From Methanobrevibacter thaueri (GTDB taxonomy: Archaea; Methanobacteriota; Methanobacteria; Methanobacteriales; Methanobacteriaceae), in contig NZ_SUTJ01000004.1 of NCBI RefSeq assembly GCF_015062915.1, positions 107,681 to 171,680 of the forward strand: a stretch of DNA of 64,000 nt. Direction: 5' to 3'. The stretch's first letter is position 1; the number at the start of each line of letters is the position of its first letter. The notes beneath the pieces were generated by a model that worked only from the letters and a program-made list of their open reading frames with translations, was not told where the DNA came from and ran no database searches. Below, in pieces: positions 18,843-26,630 of the stretch. Both the position numbers and the translations under genes were made by a program.

Positions 18843-19994
18843 TTAATGTTTTTTCAGGCTATCCCCGTTGAACCAGCGGTTTAGTATATTAATTGCGGCG
18901 TTTATGTCTCTATCATGTGTTTTTCCGCAGTTTTGACATTTCCATTTGCGTGTTTTGACTTTTAACTCTTTTTTTATGTGTCCGCAGTGGTGACATGTTC
19001 TGCTTGTGTTATGGCTTTTTACGAATTGTACGCCGTCTGCTTTGGGTTTGTAGAGTTGAAATTTGTCTTTTAGTCTTTGTATGAATCTTGATAGTGGAAA
19101 TATCATGTTCTGCTCTCCCCCGATTAAAATTTTGATATTTGCATAGTTTTTTTCAAAGACTATGGTGTCGTATTCTTGAACTAGTTTAAAGGTTAATTTT
19201 TCAATGTAGTCTTTTAATCGGTTTGTTCTTTTGTTGTACCATTTTAGTAGTCTTTTTTGTAGTTTTTTCCATCGTCTGCTTCCTTTTCTGCATTGTGACA
19301 TTAATTTGTTGATGTGTTTGATCATTTGGTTTTCATGATCAACATCAAAAAATTCCTTCTGCATTTCGCTTGTGACTAACCATCCATTTTTATTGGAATT
19401 AATATCACACCCAATGTATTTTTCAGTTAATTCTAGATGTTCTGGTGGATTTGTTTCTATGTTGAATGATGCATAGTGATTTAATCCATCATAGTATACT
19501 GTTATGCTGTTGAATTTAGTGTCTGGGTGGTTTAGTAAATCCAGATATTCTATGCTTGTGCTGAATGTTACTTTTCCATGTTTTCTTAATGTTAGTGTGT
19601 TGTTTTCTACTGGTCTTTTATCTTTTCGCACGGTTTGTCTGAAGCTAGGTCGTGTTTTCTTTTTAGAATGATAAACTGGAGGATTATGCCTTTTGCTTTT
19701 ATGACAATTTTTAAAAGATTTATGCAAATCATCACGTGCCTGCTGAAGACTGGTGGACTCTGTATCGTTTAGGTAGGGTAATTCTTTTTTAGTTTCTTTT
19801 AAGAATTGATTTAATTCTTTTTGAGTTGGAATTTCAGTAGAATCCTCACCATGTTCGGCTTTGTATTTGCTTAAAAGTTCATTATATGTTTTACGAGTAC
19901 AACCATAGTTCTTTTTAAATTCTACTTCTTGTTCGGGAGTTACATGAAGTTTAACAATCAATCCTCGAATAAAATCACCCATAAAAAAATCCAC
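18843..19994 (-). CDS. tnpB: TnpB (OrfB) RNA-guided nuclease of an IS200/IS605-type element
   Basis: The 383-residue protein has a complete RuvC-like core. The first Asp is in YIGCDINSNKNGWLV, the Glu in YDTIVFEKNYANI and the last Asp in THDRDINAAINIL. A zinc ribbon, CHHCGHIKKEL...CQNCGK, lies before the final Asp. N-terminal YGCTRKTYNELLSKYK matches the family start. TnpB proteins are omega-RNA-guided nucleases that help the element persist. There is no TnpA, so movement would need TnpA in trans. The start is a GTG at 19994 next to GAGGAT, or the ATG at 19982. No frameshift or stop is seen, so the protein should be active. Confidence 0.93.
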   Translation of the reverse strand: MDFFMGDFIRGLIVKLHVTPEQEVEFKKNYGCTRKTYNELLSKYKAEHGEDSTEIPTQKELNQFLKETKKELPYLNDTESTSLQQARDDLHKSFKNCHKSKRHNPPVYHSKKKTRPSFRQTVRKDKRPVENNTLTLRKHGKVTFSTSIEYLDLLNHPDTKFNSITVYYDGLNHYASFNIETNPPEHLELTEKYIGCDINSNKNGWLVTSEMQKEFFDVDHENQMIKHINKLMSQCRKGSRRWKKLQKRLLKWYNKRTNRLKDYIEKLTFKLVQEYDTIVFEKNYANIKILIGGEQNMIFPLSRFIQRLKDKFQLYKPKADGVQFVKSHNTSRTCHHCGHIKKELKVKTRKWKCQNCGKTHDRDINAAINILNRWFNGDSLKKH

Positions 19995-20340
19995 ATCCTC
20001 TTCTCAGTTTTACATTTATTGATTATTCATGATCTAAAAAAAAGATGAAACTAAAAGAAATTTTTTTCTTTTTGACTCTTTTTTTAAACCCACAATTAAT
20101 ATTGCACAACATATCCTTTGTAAATTAATTCTATATAAAAAAAGAGCAAGAGCATTTGGACAATAATCAAATAACATACTCAGAACAATTTTTCACACCC
20201 AAAACAATATTACAATCAACATGAAAAAAAATGCATACTGAAAAAAAATCATGTAAAAAAAAATAACATCTATAAAAACACAAAATAAATAAAAATAAAA
20301 GTTATTAAAAAAGATAGTACACACAACAGTGCAATTCATT
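19995..20340. other. Non-coding 5-prime part of the TnpB element
   Basis: About 345 very AT-rich bases lie between the tnpB start and the left-end hairpin, with runs of A on the plus strand. I found no open frame resembling TnpA or a resolvase and no promoter beyond generic AT tracts. Confidence 0.55.
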
Positions 20341-20360
20341 CACGACCTAAAGAGGTTGTG
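20341..20360 (-). repeat. Left-end hairpin of the TnpB element
   Basis: CACGACC (20341-20347) pairs with GGTTGTG (20354-20360), with one G-U type mismatch, around TAAAGA. It lies exactly where the sodium symporter frame is interrupted. The same hairpin in a slightly different sequence recurs at 63924-63945 in opposite orientation. Confidence 0.75.
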
Positions 20361-20679
20361 GTATTCTTGCATTATAAAGATAAATCAATACGATAGCTAT
20401 TGAAAAAATCATTATCCATCCGATATATTCGAATTTCGGATTTATCGACTTAAAGATTTCAGAAAAAGACCGCTTGAACGAAAATCCTATACCATATTCA
20501 AGTATTAAAAAAGGAATTCCCATAATTGCTATTGCAATAAAGTATGGAATGAAAAAGGAGCCTCCACCATTGGAATATACTATATAGCTGAATCTCCATA
20601 TGTTCCCAAGACCTATTGCTACTCCAATCATTGCAAAAATGAATGTTAATGTTGAATCCCATTGTCCATATTCACTCAT
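20347..20679 (-). pseudogene. Truncated sodium:neurotransmitter symporter (NSS/SNF family), N-terminal fragment
   Basis: The frame encodes the first about 100 residues of an NSS transporter. WDSTLTFIFAMIGVAIGLGNIWRF is the signature first helix, with the sodium-site AMIGVAIGLGN and GNIWRF motifs. Helix 2 (FIPYFIAIAIMGIPFLILEYGIG) and part of helix 3 (IGWIMIFSIAIVLIY) follow. A full protein has 11-12 helices and about 450-500 residues. The last residues (YNARIPQPL) are encoded by the left end of the TnpB element, where the frame stops. The gene is therefore disrupted and surely non-functional as a carrier. A possible C-terminal remnant is on the other side of the element. Confidence 0.9.
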
Positions 20680-20816
20680 GGGTTATTATATATACAATAA
20701 TGTATAAAAAGTATTCATTTCATTGAATATTCTTCATAACTTTTAAACATTTTTCATGTCTAAATGTAATATATTTTTTGCTAACTTTTATTAAATCCTG
20801 TTTTCAATATAATACC

Positions 20817-23279
20817 ATGTACCAGGATATGATAATCATTAGAGGAGCAAGGGTTCACAATCTCAAAAACGTAGATGTTGACATTCCCCTTGGAAAAATC
20901 GTTGCAATCAGCGGAGTCTCAGGAAGCGGAAAATCATCATTGGCATTGGGTGTGTTGTATTCGGAAGGTTCAAGAAGGTATCTGGATGCACTATCCACAT
21001 ACACTCGAAGAAGAATTTCCCAGTCCAAAAAGGCCAGTGTCGACTTGATCCAGTATGTTCCCGCAGCACTGGCGCTTCACCAGAGGCCCAACATTCCTAA
21101 CATCAGATCCACTTTTGGAACATCAACAGAACTTCTCAGCTCCCTTAGATTATTGTATTCAAGATGTGGAAACTATACCTGTCCGAACGGACACCTGCTT
21201 GAACCTACTTTAAGCGTTGCCCGTGAAATGCCTATAGTGTGTCCTGAATGCGGTGAGGAATTCTATGGTCTTGGTGCTGAGGAATATGCATTCAACTCCG
21301 ATGGGGCATGCCCAACATGCAGCGGAACAGGTTTCATACGTGACGTTGACGATACAACATTGGTAATGGATGAATCCAAGACATTAGAAGAGGGTGCAGT
21401 GGATGCATGGAACCAGTTTGGAATTTCCTGGATGTATCATGTTGCAGGAGAGCTTGGAGTAAGGCTTGATGTTCCATTCAGGGACTTGACAGATGAGGAA
21501 AAGGACATTGTCTATAACGGTCCTGCCGTCAAGAAATACATTAACATCCCATCAAAAAACGGAAAGCTATTCGAATTGAATGCTGAGTACAGGAACGCTC
21601 ATAAGGCTATTGTGGAGGCTTTGAAAAACGCCAAGACTGAAAAGGGTTTGACCAAAATCAGCAAATTCCTCACCACAAAGGTCTGCAGTGACTGTGAAGG
21701 AACAAGGCTAAACGCCAGAGCCAGACAAACCCTTCTTGGAGGTAAAACCCTTCCTGAAGCATGCAGGATGAACCTTAAGGAACTGGTATTGTGGATTCCT
21801 GAAGTCATTAAGGGATTGCCTGATGAGATGAAGGACATGGCAAAAGCCATCTCTGAAGAGTTCATGAACGATGCTAAAATACTTCTTGACTTGGGATTAA
21901 GCTACATTTCACTTGACAGGCCTTCAAACACCCTATCCACAGGAGAACTGCAAAGAGTGCAATTGGCAAAGACATTAAGAAACCGTACAACCGGAGTGCT
22001 TTATGTATTGGACGAACCTTCAATAGGGCTGCATCCAGATAACGTCAACGGCCTAATCAGCGTCATAAGAAAACTGGTTGAGGATGGAAACTCAATCATT
22101 CTTGTTGACCATGACGTCAAAATCCTTTCCATTGCAGATTACATGGTTGAAATGGGTCCTCAAGCAGGAGCCGACGGCGGAAACATCATCGCTCAGGGAA
22201 CATTAAAGGAGATTGAAAGCAATGATGCATCACAAATCGCACCATTCCTTACAAACTCAGAGAACATTATCATCAGGGACAAGTCAGGTGAAATTTTTGA
22301 AAAAGGCCACATTAACATTAAGACTGATGAGATTCACAATGTAAAAGGTATGGATATTGACATTCCAAAAGGCAAGCTTACAGTTGTAACTGGAGTTTCC
22401 GGAAGTGGAAAGACCACTCTTCTTTTAGAGGCATTATATCCTGCAGTGAAAGCCACAATTGATGGTAAAGAATTGCCTGAAGGAGTATTAGACATTGACT
22501 GTGAAGGAATCAAGAAAATTGACCTGATTGACAGTGTTCCAATAGGAAAGAATGTTAGAAGCACTGTTGCAACATACTCTAAGGTGCTTGACGATTTAAG
22601 AAGAGAATTTGCCAAGCTCACTGATGAGTATAAGATGGCTGACTTTTCATACAACACTGGAAAATTGAGATGCGAAACATGCAATGGTACCGGTAGAGTA
22701 TCAATGGATGTTCAATTCCTTCCTGACGTTGAAATAACTTGTCCTGAATGTGACGGACTTAGATATGATAAAAAGGTTGATGAGATAAGGTATAATGGTC
22801 TTTCAATTGCTGATATTATGGGACTGACAATCGACGAGGCTCTTGAGGAACTTTTCGGCCTTGACAAGGTCACAAAGAAATTGCAGAAACTTTCCGATTT
22901 GGGTTTAGGATATCTGACATTAGGCGAAGCCACACCTAGCCTTTCCGGAGGGGAGGCACAAAGGCTGAAGCTTGCATCTGAAATAGGCAAGTCACAAAAG
23001 AACTCCATTTTCATATTCGATGAGCCTACAATAGGTCTTCATCCATTGGATGTGAAACGGTTGATTGATGTGTTTGACCATCTAATCGATAGGGGAGCAA
23101 CAGTCATTGTCATTGAACACGATTTGGACTTGATTGCCAATGCAGACTACATTATTGATATTGGAATTGATGATGAATACTGTGGTGGAGACATTCTTGC
23201 AAACGGAAGTTTGAATGATGTAATCAACTCTAAAACTAGTCTGACAGGAAAATACTTGGCTGAAAAAGATTTGATTTAG
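20817..23279 (+). CDS. UvrA-like ABC ATPase, UvrA2 class
   Basis: An 820-residue UvrA relative with two ABC ATPase halves: Walker A GVSGSGKSSLA and GVSGSGKTTLL, signatures LSTGELQRVQLAKTL and LSGGEAQRLKLASEIG, Walker B LDEPSIGLHP and FDEPTIGLHP. Two zinc modules are present, CPECGEEF...CPTCSGTG and CETCNGTG...CPECDG. It is shorter than canonical UvrA (about 940 residues), mainly missing part of the UvrB-binding/insertion region, which fits the UvrA2/drug-resistance type class. It probably binds damaged or drug-bound DNA without a dedicated UvrB. I prefer the ATG at 20817 (or 20829) because GARVHNLKNV normally lies within 20 residues of the start. It is divergent from the broken symporter. Confidence 0.9.
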   Translation: MYQDMIIIRGARVHNLKNVDVDIPLGKIVAISGVSGSGKSSLALGVLYSEGSRRYLDALSTYTRRRISQSKKASVDLIQYVPAALALHQRPNIPNIRSTFGTSTELLSSLRLLYSRCGNYTCPNGHLLEPTLSVAREMPIVCPECGEEFYGLGAEEYAFNSDGACPTCSGTGFIRDVDDTTLVMDESKTLEEGAVDAWNQFGISWMYHVAGELGVRLDVPFRDLTDEEKDIVYNGPAVKKYINIPSKNGKLFELNAEYRNAHKAIVEALKNAKTEKGLTKISKFLTTKVCSDCEGTRLNARARQTLLGGKTLPEACRMNLKELVLWIPEVIKGLPDEMKDMAKAISEEFMNDAKILLDLGLSYISLDRPSNTLSTGELQRVQLAKTLRNRTTGVLYVLDEPSIGLHPDNVNGLISVIRKLVEDGNSIILVDHDVKILSIADYMVEMGPQAGADGGNIIAQGTLKEIESNDASQIAPFLTNSENIIIRDKSGEIFEKGHINIKTDEIHNVKGMDIDIPKGKLTVVTGVSGSGKTTLLLEALYPAVKATIDGKELPEGVLDIDCEGIKKIDLIDSVPIGKNVRSTVATYSKVLDDLRREFAKLTDEYKMADFSYNTGKLRCETCNGTGRVSMDVQFLPDVEITCPECDGLRYDKKVDEIRYNGLSIADIMGLTIDEALEELFGLDKVTKKLQKLSDLGLGYLTLGEATPSLSGGEAQRLKLASEIGKSQKNSIFIFDEPTIGLHPLDVKRLIDVFDHLIDRGATVIVIEHDLDLIANADYIIDIGIDDEYCGGDILANGSLNDVINSKTSLTGKYLAEKDLI

Positions 23280-23330
23280 GTTTATTGGGTTTACTCGAAT
23301 AACTTCAATATTTTTTTTAAAATATAAATA

Positions 23331-23342
23331 TAACAATTGTTA
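23331..23342 (+). promoter_or_regulatory. Perfect 12-bp palindrome TAACAATTGTTA before fdhD
   Basis: The palindrome begins 1-2 bases after a TATA-like AATATAAAT (23321-23329) and ends 26 bases before the fdhD ATG. It would overlap the transcription start, the usual place for a repressor. The same 12 bases occur at 26391 and 32020, and one-mismatch forms at 41539 and 41568. Confidence 0.72.
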
Positions 23343-23368
23343 ATATTTATTATTGGAGTTGAGAAAAA

Positions 23369-24199
23369 ATGGATTTCATAAGACAGACTGAAGTGATTCA
23401 ATGGAAAGACGGTGAATATAACGCAATCAAGGAAAATAGTGTTGATGATGAATACACATATTTGTTCATTGATTATTTGCCTCCAAGGAAGTTTTCAACA
23501 TATCCTAAGGATTTAAAAGACTTTGCAATTGGATATTGTCTTGGAGAAGGCCTTATAAAGGATTATTCAGATATTGAATCTATAAAATTGGATGGAACAA
23601 ATGTGCTTGTGACAACAAAGCTATCACATGATCCTGAAGAGGACCTTGAGCAGGAGGGAATTGTTCAGGAAAGAAAGGGAAACTGCGAACATGCATGTGT
23701 ATGCAGACTTTTGGAATATCAAGGGGTAAACTCCGATAATGCAGGAGGAATACGTTCAGAATTGAAGACAATTGAACCCATCACTTCCGATTTGACAATT
23801 GATGCAACACAAATCATAGCTGACATCAAGCACTTGACCGATGAGGCTAAAATCTGGCAGAAGACCGCTGGAGTTCATGTGGCGCAACTTAAATACGAGG
23901 ATAAAATAATAATTCGAGAAGATGTAAGTCGTCATGTGGCGGTTGACAAGGTGATTGGGGCAGCGTCAAAAGAGGGTTATGACTTTTCAAGATGCTACAT
24001 TTCTTATAGTGGAAGAATGCCTGCAGACATGCTCATTAAAGTGATACGTGTTGGCATTCCAATAATAATCTCAAATGCTGCGCCTGCATCATCAGGTATT
24101 GATGTGGCTGAAGCGGGAAACATCACAATGGTTGGTTTTGTGCGTGACAACAGATTTACTGTCTTCACCGCTCCTGAACGGGTGAATCTAAAAAAATAA
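23369..24199 (+). CDS. fdhD: FdhD-family sulfurtransferase with atypical cysteine motif
   Basis: The 276-residue protein has the FdhD signature order: DFAIGYCLGEGLI, KTAGVHVAQLKY, REDVSRHVAVDKVIG, then SYSGRMPADMLIKV and a glycine/serine-rich ASSGIDVAEAG. FdhD moves sulfur from a cysteine desulfurase to the Mo/W cofactor of formate dehydrogenase. The usual CGxCG-type catalytic motif is replaced by NCEHACVCR (near residue 110), keeping three cysteines with different spacing. It may thus be a diverged FdhD acting on another cofactor or carrier. The promoter carries a perfect palindrome shared with other genes of this block, and ThiF-like, LarE-like and ThiS-like genes lie next to it. Confidence 0.9.
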   Translation: MDFIRQTEVIQWKDGEYNAIKENSVDDEYTYLFIDYLPPRKFSTYPKDLKDFAIGYCLGEGLIKDYSDIESIKLDGTNVLVTTKLSHDPEEDLEQEGIVQERKGNCEHACVCRLLEYQGVNSDNAGGIRSELKTIEPITSDLTIDATQIIADIKHLTDEAKIWQKTAGVHVAQLKYEDKIIIREDVSRHVAVDKVIGAASKEGYDFSRCYISYSGRMPADMLIKVIRVGIPIIISNAAPASSGIDVAEAGNITMVGFVRDNRFTVFTAPERVNLKK

Positions 24200-24205
24200 G
24201 AAAAG

Positions 24206-24961
24206 TTAAAGTTCATCCATAAAGAATGAACTTAAGTCTAATAAGTCAAAAGTCAATATTTTTGGAGCTACGGTGACTTTACCTACTCCTGTTATAATTT
24301 TATAGGCTTCCATCGCTTCAAGACAACCTATCAGGTTAGGTGTTGGTCCGATTACTGGTGGAACGCCTGATGTTACATTTTTCAAATCATCAATTGTTTC
24401 TTCATTCAATTCCTTGCCTAGGGATGGGAGGTTGAACATTTCCTCATAGCTTTTTTCACTGTTTGGCAGGAATACTGTAATTTGGCCTAATGTTCCGTGA
24501 ATTGCACCGTGAATGTATGGAATTCCTTTTTCCTTTGCCTTTCTGGATACGATGACTCTTGTAAGGACATTGTCAAGGGCGTCAATGACAATATCTGAGT
24601 CTCCAATGATCTTGTCGATATTGCTTTGGTCTACATGCTCATTATAGGAGGTGACTTTAACGTATGGATTGATTAGTCTGACCTTTTCTGCTGCAACGGC
24701 ATTTTTATCAAGACCCAAATCAGCTATTGAGGCTAATGTCTGTCTGTTCAGGTTTGACAGGTCAAATGCATCCTCATCAACAAGAACCAATTCGCCGATT
24801 CCCATTCTTGCAAGCATTTCAATGGTTTCGCCTCCAATTCCTCCACAGCCGATTACTGTGATTTTGGCATCTTTGAATCTTTCCTGTTCACTTCTAGTTA
24901 CTATACTCATTTGACGGGAAGCTATTTCCCAGTATCCGTCTCCTATGTATCTTGTTGGCAT
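24206..24961 (-). CDS. ThiF/MoeB/HesA-family E1-like adenylating enzyme
   Basis: The 251-residue protein shows the ATP-binding ITVIGCGGIGGETIEMLARMG, the conserved LSNLNRQ, and IVIDALDNVLTR of the E1 superfamily. These enzymes adenylate the C-terminal Gly-Gly of a ThiS/MoaD-type carrier. I set the start at the ATG at 24961, with AGGTG upstream, 1 base after the larE stop. It lacks the CxxC zinc pairs of many MoeB proteins and has no obvious rhodanese domain. The partner carrier is likely the Gly-Gly-ending protein encoded at 26428. It converges on fdhD with a 6-base gap. Confidence 0.9.
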   Translation of the reverse strand: MPTRYIGDGYWEIASRQMSIVTRSEQERFKDAKITVIGCGGIGGETIEMLARMGIGELVLVDEDAFDLSNLNRQTLASIADLGLDKNAVAAEKVRLINPYVKVTSYNEHVDQSNIDKIIGDSDIVIDALDNVLTRVIVSRKAKEKGIPYIHGAIHGTLGQITVFLPNSEKSYEEMFNLPSLGKELNEETIDDLKNVTSGVPPVIGPTPNLIGCLEAMEAYKIITGVGKVTVAPKILTFDLLDLSSFFMDEL

Positions 24962-24962
24962 G

Positions 24963-25979
24963 TTATTCACCTATATTTCGTCTAATAATTTTTAAGATGT
25001 CCATGAACTTGTCTAAAGCATCTTCATAACTATCAAAATCATTTCCGCTTATCAATCCATTCTGATTAATAGCAATGTTTTCTAGTTCTATTTTATTTTC
25101 GCTTTCATTAATAATTTTGTCCTTGATTTGTTCTTTTGTATTCTCAAGGTTTATAGTAAAGGGCAATTCATATGAAAATGAGCCGTCATCATAATCTATC
25201 ACAATCTCTTCGTCATCATCAATTTCGGTTAAATTCAATTCGACGTTTTCAAAACCCTGTAGGGTTAGCTCGTCAGTGATCTGTTTAAACTTATCCTCAT
25301 TTTGAATTTCGAAGATGTTGTCCACTTCAATCATTGCAGTCTCTCCCCTGTCTCTGACCTTGACAATTTCACAGCCTGTGTTGGATAGGATGTAATCCTC
25401 ACAATGGCTTATTCTGTTGATCTTTTCGCTTGTTGTCCTTGTGCCTGTTGGGATTCTTGTTGCAAGACAAGTGGTTGATCTGGAATAGGGAATGTCATTT
25501 TCCAGCAGGTATTCATGAATTTCCCTTGAAGTCAGTTTGGCTTCAATCAAGGGGGTCTTGAATTCCTTTTCATATGTTACAAGAATGCCTGGTCTGTCGT
25601 TAACCAGGTCGCTGATGTTGTTTCCATCGCAAATGAAGTCAAATCCCTTTTCGCTTGCAAGCCTTTTGATTTCACCATACATCAGGCTGCGGCAAGTGAA
25701 GCATCTTTTTGAGTCATTTGAAAGGAAGTATTCATCTTCATAAAAATTAATATCAATTATTTCATGTGTGATTCCAAATGATTCTGCAGCGTTTTTGACG
25801 TTTTCAACAAAGCCGGTTGGGAACAGATGGTTGTCTATGGTGATTGCCAATGTGTCCTTGGCCACTTTTGATGCCAGATAGGCTATCAGTGTGGAATCCG
25901 CACCGCCGGAAAAGCCAATCGCTACTTTTTCATCTTCCAGGATATTTTCAACAATATTAATTTTCTCTTCTAAATTCAT
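24963..25979 (-). CDS. larE: LarE-like PP-loop sulfur insertase with C-terminal extension
   Basis: The 338-residue protein begins with the PP-loop VAIGFSGGADSTLIAYLA (SGGADS near residues 24-29). It carries a CxxC in SKRCFTCRSLMYGE and the LarE-type cysteine in STTCLATRIPTGT. This three-cysteine pattern is that of archaeal LarE relatives that hold a 4Fe-4S cluster and transfer sulfur catalytically rather than sacrificing their own cysteine. About 75 C-terminal residues (acidic DDDEEIVIDYDDG, then a helical end) exceed a normal LarE. It heads an operon with the ThiF-like gene, and an unusual leader with two stems lies upstream. The target could be a carrier protein, a nickel or Mo/W cofactor, or tRNA; LarB and LarC are not in the window. 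Confidence 0.88.
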   Translation of the reverse strand: MNLEEKINIVENILEDEKVAIGFSGGADSTLIAYLASKVAKDTLAITIDNHLFPTGFVENVKNAAESFGITHEIIDINFYEDEYFLSNDSKRCFTCRSLMYGEIKRLASEKGFDFICDGNNISDLVNDRPGILVTYEKEFKTPLIEAKLTSREIHEYLLENDIPYSRSTTCLATRIPTGTRTTSEKINRISHCEDYILSNTGCEIVKVRDRGETAMIEVDNIFEIQNEDKFKQITDELTLQGFENVELNLTEIDDDEEIVIDYDDGSFSYELPFTINLENTKEQIKDKIINESENKIELENIAINQNGLISGNDFDSYEDALDKFMDILKIIRRNIGE

Positions 25980-26020
25980 TCTATCACATTAGTATCTGTA
26001 ATTGAAAATTTAAATAGTTA

Positions 26021-26113
26021 AGAGCATCGGGAGAGAGATGCTCTTTAGATTAATGGGTTATATGGGAACGTTTTTTATAAGATATGTTTTAAGGAGTTAA
26101 TAACCCATTAGTC
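26021..26113 (-). promoter_or_regulatory. Candidate structured leader RNA upstream of larE
   Basis: GATTAATGGGTTAT (26048-26061) pairs with ATAACCCATTAGTC (26100-26113) over 14 positions with one G-U pair, around a 38-base loop. Next to it AGAGCATC (26021-26028) pairs perfectly with GATGCTCT (26037-26044) around an 8-base loop. Read on the minus strand, the long stem comes first and the compact hairpin second, about 42 bases before the larE start codon. This is how a riboswitch or attenuator would be arranged. A plus-strand small RNA is the alternative. I recognise no known RNA family. Confidence 0.5.
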
Positions 26114-26239
26114 ATGTATAACTTGGTATTTTTGGAGATTATTGAATTGATTTATTTGAAGTTCGATATTACTGTTTTGTCAAGTTATTTTTTCTTAATA
26201 TTGCCCGAGATTATGGAAAAAAGTAGAATATAAACTATA

Positions 26240-26251
26240 TAACAATAGTTA
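26240..26251 (+). promoter_or_regulatory. Near-palindrome TAACAATAGTTA after a TATA box
   Basis: It differs from TAACAATTGTTA at one position and directly follows AATATAAACTATA (about 26227-26239). It lies 150 bases upstream of the perfect copy in front of the ThiS/MoaD-like gene and may mark a second, more distant promoter or a cooperative site. Confidence 0.5.
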
Positions 26252-26390
26252 TTTTTTTCCACAACATTAAGTTAGTCATATTACTATATAAATATTTTGA
26301 ATTTTCAATTAGTTGCGTTAAACGTTGGTAAATTATTTTTAACGGGCATTGCATTGTATGCCGAAATATTTAAAAGAAATAAGAATTATA

Positions 26391-26402
26391 TAACAATTGT
26401 TA
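26391..26402 (+). promoter_or_regulatory. Perfect palindrome TAACAATTGTTA before the ThiS/MoaD-like gene
   Basis: The site overlaps the end of a TATA-like TTATATAA (26386-26393) and ends 25 bases before the ATG at 26428, the same geometry as before fdhD. The flanks also match (ATA before, ATA after). Confidence 0.72.
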
Positions 26403-26427
26403 ATATAATTGGAAAAAAGGTGATTCA

Positions 26428-26628
26428 ATGGATTTCAATTTAAGATATAAGAAACTCAATGAAACAAGGCCGTTGGAAGAAAACTACACAATAAAAAACC
26501 TGTTGGATGATTTGGAGCTATCTTCCCAAACAACAGTCGCTAAACAGAATGGCGATCTGACCATCGAGGAGAGTGTCATTAATGATGGTGATGAAATTCA
26601 ACTCGTTCAAATAATATACGGTGGTTAG
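26428..26628 (+). CDS. ThiS/MoaD-type ubiquitin-like sulfur carrier
   Basis: The 66-residue protein has the size and pattern of a beta-grasp sulfur carrier: MDFNLRYKKLNETRPL, a central helix TIKNLLDDLEL, VIND.GDEIQLVQIIY and a C-terminal Gly-Gly. The terminal glycine would be adenylated by an E1 such as the ThiF-like protein at 24206 and turned into a thiocarboxylate. No MoaE or ThiG gene lies nearby, so the acceptor is unknown. AAGGTG precedes the ATG. It has its own promoter with the shared palindrome and ends 2 bases from a convergent methyltransferase gene. Confidence 0.87.
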   Translation: MDFNLRYKKLNETRPLEENYTIKNLLDDLELSSQTTVAKQNGDLTIEESVINDGDEIQLVQIIYGG

Positions 26629-26630
26629 AG

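Larger units (their letters stand above)
18781..20375 (-). mobile_element. IS200/IS605-type TnpB-only element
   Basis: The element comprises a right-end hairpin (18787-18808), tnpB and a left-end hairpin (20341-20360), with no TnpA gene. The left-end sequence, read on the minus strand from 20370, matches the plus-strand sequence starting at 63915. They share GCAAGRATACC, then a hairpin with CTTTAGGTCG in its second half. This shows a second member of the family at the window edge. Element boundaries are approximate because no empty site is available for comparison. Confidence 0.8.
25980..26427. other. Large divergent control region between larE and the ThiS/MoaD-like gene
   Basis: This 448-base gap has no convincing gene. 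It holds an 8-bp hairpin (26021-26044), a 14-bp stem with a 38-base loop (26048-26113), a degenerate palindrome after a TATA box (26240-26251) and a perfect palindrome (26391-26402). A further TATA-like tract (CTATATAAATATTT) lies around 26284-26297. The number of elements is unusual for a space between such small genes. Confidence 0.6.

Noticed and set aside
19995..20340. A decayed TnpA gene in the 5-prime part of the TnpB element
   Set aside because: No frame shows the HUH or catalytic Tyr motif, and the sequence is low-complexity A-rich.
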